Assembly: GCA_947455285.1 (NCBI GenBank)
Contig: CANGOK010000183.1
Location: 1-6,756 of the forward strand
Source: Beijerinckiaceae bacterium
GTDB lineage: Bacteria; Pseudomonadota; Alphaproteobacteria; Rhizobiales; Beijerinckiaceae
Length of the DNA: 6,756 nt
Direction: 5' to 3'
The notes below the pieces were generated by a model that had not been told where the DNA came from, did not search any database, and worked only from the letters and a program-made list of their open reading frames with translations. Both the position numbers and the translations under genes were made by a program. Of the stretch, positions 5,542 to 6,756 are shown in pieces. The first letter of the stretch is position 1; the number at the start of each line of letters is the position of its first letter.

Positions 5542-6110
5542 GCAAATCCAATCGGATCATTATCGGCATCAGCGGCGCCTCTGGCGTCGTCTATGGCATC
5601 CGCGCACTGCAGGTGCTGAAAAGCCTGGGCGTCGAAACGCACCTTGTAGTCAGCAAGGCGGCGGAAATGACCATGGCTTACGAATCCGACTACACGATCA
5701 AGGATCTGCGCGCGATCGCTGACCAACACCATGCGCAAGTGGATATCGGCGCGTCGATTTCGTCGGGTTCCTTCCACACGAAGGGGATGCTCATCGCCCC
5801 CTGCTCCATCCGCACCATGAGCGAAATCGCGACGGGGGTGACAGGCTCACTGATGAGCCGCGCGGCCGATGTGGTGCTGAAGGAGCGTCGCCGCCTTGTG
5901 CTAGCGGTGCGCGAGACGCCGCTGCACACGGGCCATCTGCGCACCATGCTGCAACTGTCGGAAATGGGTGCGGTGATCTGCCCGGTCGTCCCGGCCTTCT
6001 ACAACAAGCCTGAGACGCTGGACGACATCATCAACCACACGGTTGGGCGACTGCTCGATCTCTTCGACATCGATACCGGCTCTGTGCGCCGGTGGAAGAC
6101 AGACGAATAG
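5538..6110 (+). CDS. ubiX: Flavin prenyltransferase, UbiX/Pad1 family
   Basis: A 190-residue protein, the normal UbiX length. UbiX joins dimethylallyl monophosphate to reduced FMN, making the prenyl-FMN cofactor used by UbiD-type decarboxylases in ubiquinone synthesis and aromatic acid decarboxylation. Visible features are the FMN-binding GISGASG (10-16), Glu49 in MAYESD, SGSFHTKGM (76-84), APCSIRT (87-93), LKERRRLVLAVRETPLH (114-130) with Lys115, Arg125 and Glu126 at catalytic positions, PAFYNKP (152-158) with Tyr155, and the C-terminal HTVGRLLD with Arg171. It begins with GTG at 5538-5540, overlapping the preceding stop by 4 bp, with GGAG about 10 nt upstream. No UbiD partner is present here. 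Given its near-canonical sequence, a housekeeping ubiquinone role is more likely than a dedicated decarboxylase accessory, though the latter cannot be excluded. It converges on the DUF1467 gene with 3 bp between stop codons. Confidence 0.94.
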   Translation: MSKSNRIIIGISGASGVVYGIRALQVLKSLGVETHLVVSKAAEMTMAYESDYTIKDLRAIADQHHAQVDIGASISSGSFHTKGMLIAPCSIRTMSEIATGVTGSLMSRAADVVLKERRRLVLAVRETPLHTGHLRTMLQLSEMGAVICPVVPAFYNKPETLDDIINHTVGRLLDLFDIDTGSVRRWKTDE

Positions 6111-6113
6111 ACG

Positions 6114-6338
6114 TCACGGATGTTCCATGAACCACCAAAGCGCGGCGAATAGCACGCTGCTGATGGCGGTGGTGATGGCGGCCTTCATAAGCAATTTGGG
6201 CGCGACGGGTGCGCCGGGATCGGTGCCCGGCGCGTAGTCGGCCTCCTCGTGCTGCGAGCGAACGCCGAAGGGCAGCACCGAGAAGAGCACGATCCACCAA
6301 ATGGTGAAGAATATGGCGAGGCCCATTGGCAGCGTCAT
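6114..6338 (-). CDS. DUF1467 family small inner-membrane protein
   Basis: A 74-residue protein with two predicted membrane helices, about residues 5-24 (GLAIFFTIWWIVLFSVLPFG) and 53-70. They are joined by a polar, acidic, Pro-rich loop (RSQHEEADYAPGTDPGAP). The WWIVLFSVLPFGVRSQ block is the DUF1467 signature, a family of alphaproteobacteria with no known function. A strong GGAGGT lies about 8 nt before the ATG at 6336-6338. It follows the epimerase gene by 37 bp in the same direction, so the two are probably co-transcribed. Both neighbours of its end are tight: only 3 bp separate its stop from that of ubiX, leaving no room for a terminator between the converging genes. Confidence 0.9.
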   Translation of the reverse strand: MTLPMGLAIFFTIWWIVLFSVLPFGVRSQHEEADYAPGTDPGAPVAPKLLMKAAITTAISSVLFAALWWFMEHP

Positions 6339-6375
6339 GGGTGAACCTCCAGACTGGTCGTAACGGGATGCGGGC

Positions 6376-6756
<381 letters not shown>

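Overview
The window reads as chromosomal DNA of an alphaproteobacterium, most likely of the order Hyphomicrobiales (Rhizobiales). The evidence is a GC-rich composition with strong G/C third-position use, a Porin_2-type porin of the kind typical of that order, a Bug/TctC binding protein, and a methylmalonyl-CoA epimerase gene followed by a DUF1467 gene, a pairing I recall from rhizobial genomes. Species cannot be named from the sequence alone. No insertion sequence, integrase, CRISPR array or phage gene is visible.

Layout. (1) Positions 1-2610, minus strand, are a tight three-gene block read right to left. It comprises the oxygenase component of a group D two-component flavin monooxygenase (2610-1435), a bicupin ring-cleavage dioxygenase of the gentisate/salicylate dioxygenase family (1405-371) and the start of a Bug/TctC periplasmic binding protein (353 to beyond position 1). 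Gaps are about 29 and 17 bp, so this is very probably one operon. (2) Positions 2611-2942 are a 332-bp divergent regulatory region holding several short dyads and repeats. (3) Positions 2943-4481, plus strand, are an outer-membrane porin ending in a strong intrinsic terminator at 4523-4554. (4) A minus-strand tRNA-Lys(UUU) lies at 4687-4762, with little else recognisable on either side of it. (5) Positions 5002-6110, plus strand, hold a TIGR02444/DUF2390 gene overlapping a UbiX-type flavin prenyltransferase gene by 4 bp. (6) Positions 6114-6756, minus strand, hold a DUF1467 membrane protein gene downstream of a methylmalonyl-CoA epimerase gene that is cut by the window edge.

How the genes may work together (inference). 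The left block looks like an aromatic-compound module: the monooxygenase hydroxylates a phenolic substrate, the cupin enzyme cleaves the resulting hydroxylated aromatic acid, and the Bug protein captures a carboxylate in the periplasm. The divergently transcribed porin may be the outer-membrane route, though it may equally be a general porin. No flavin reductase, regulator, transporter membrane component or downstream ring-fission enzyme is in view. The right side looks like housekeeping: UbiX makes prenyl-FMN for UbiD-type decarboxylases, and epimerase acts in propionyl-CoA/methylmalonyl-CoA metabolism.

I see no clear undescribed system. The most interesting leads are the reductase-less hydroxylase/cupin/binding-protein cassette with unknown substrate, the dense set of dyads in the divergent region, and the coupling of TIGR02444 to UbiX.
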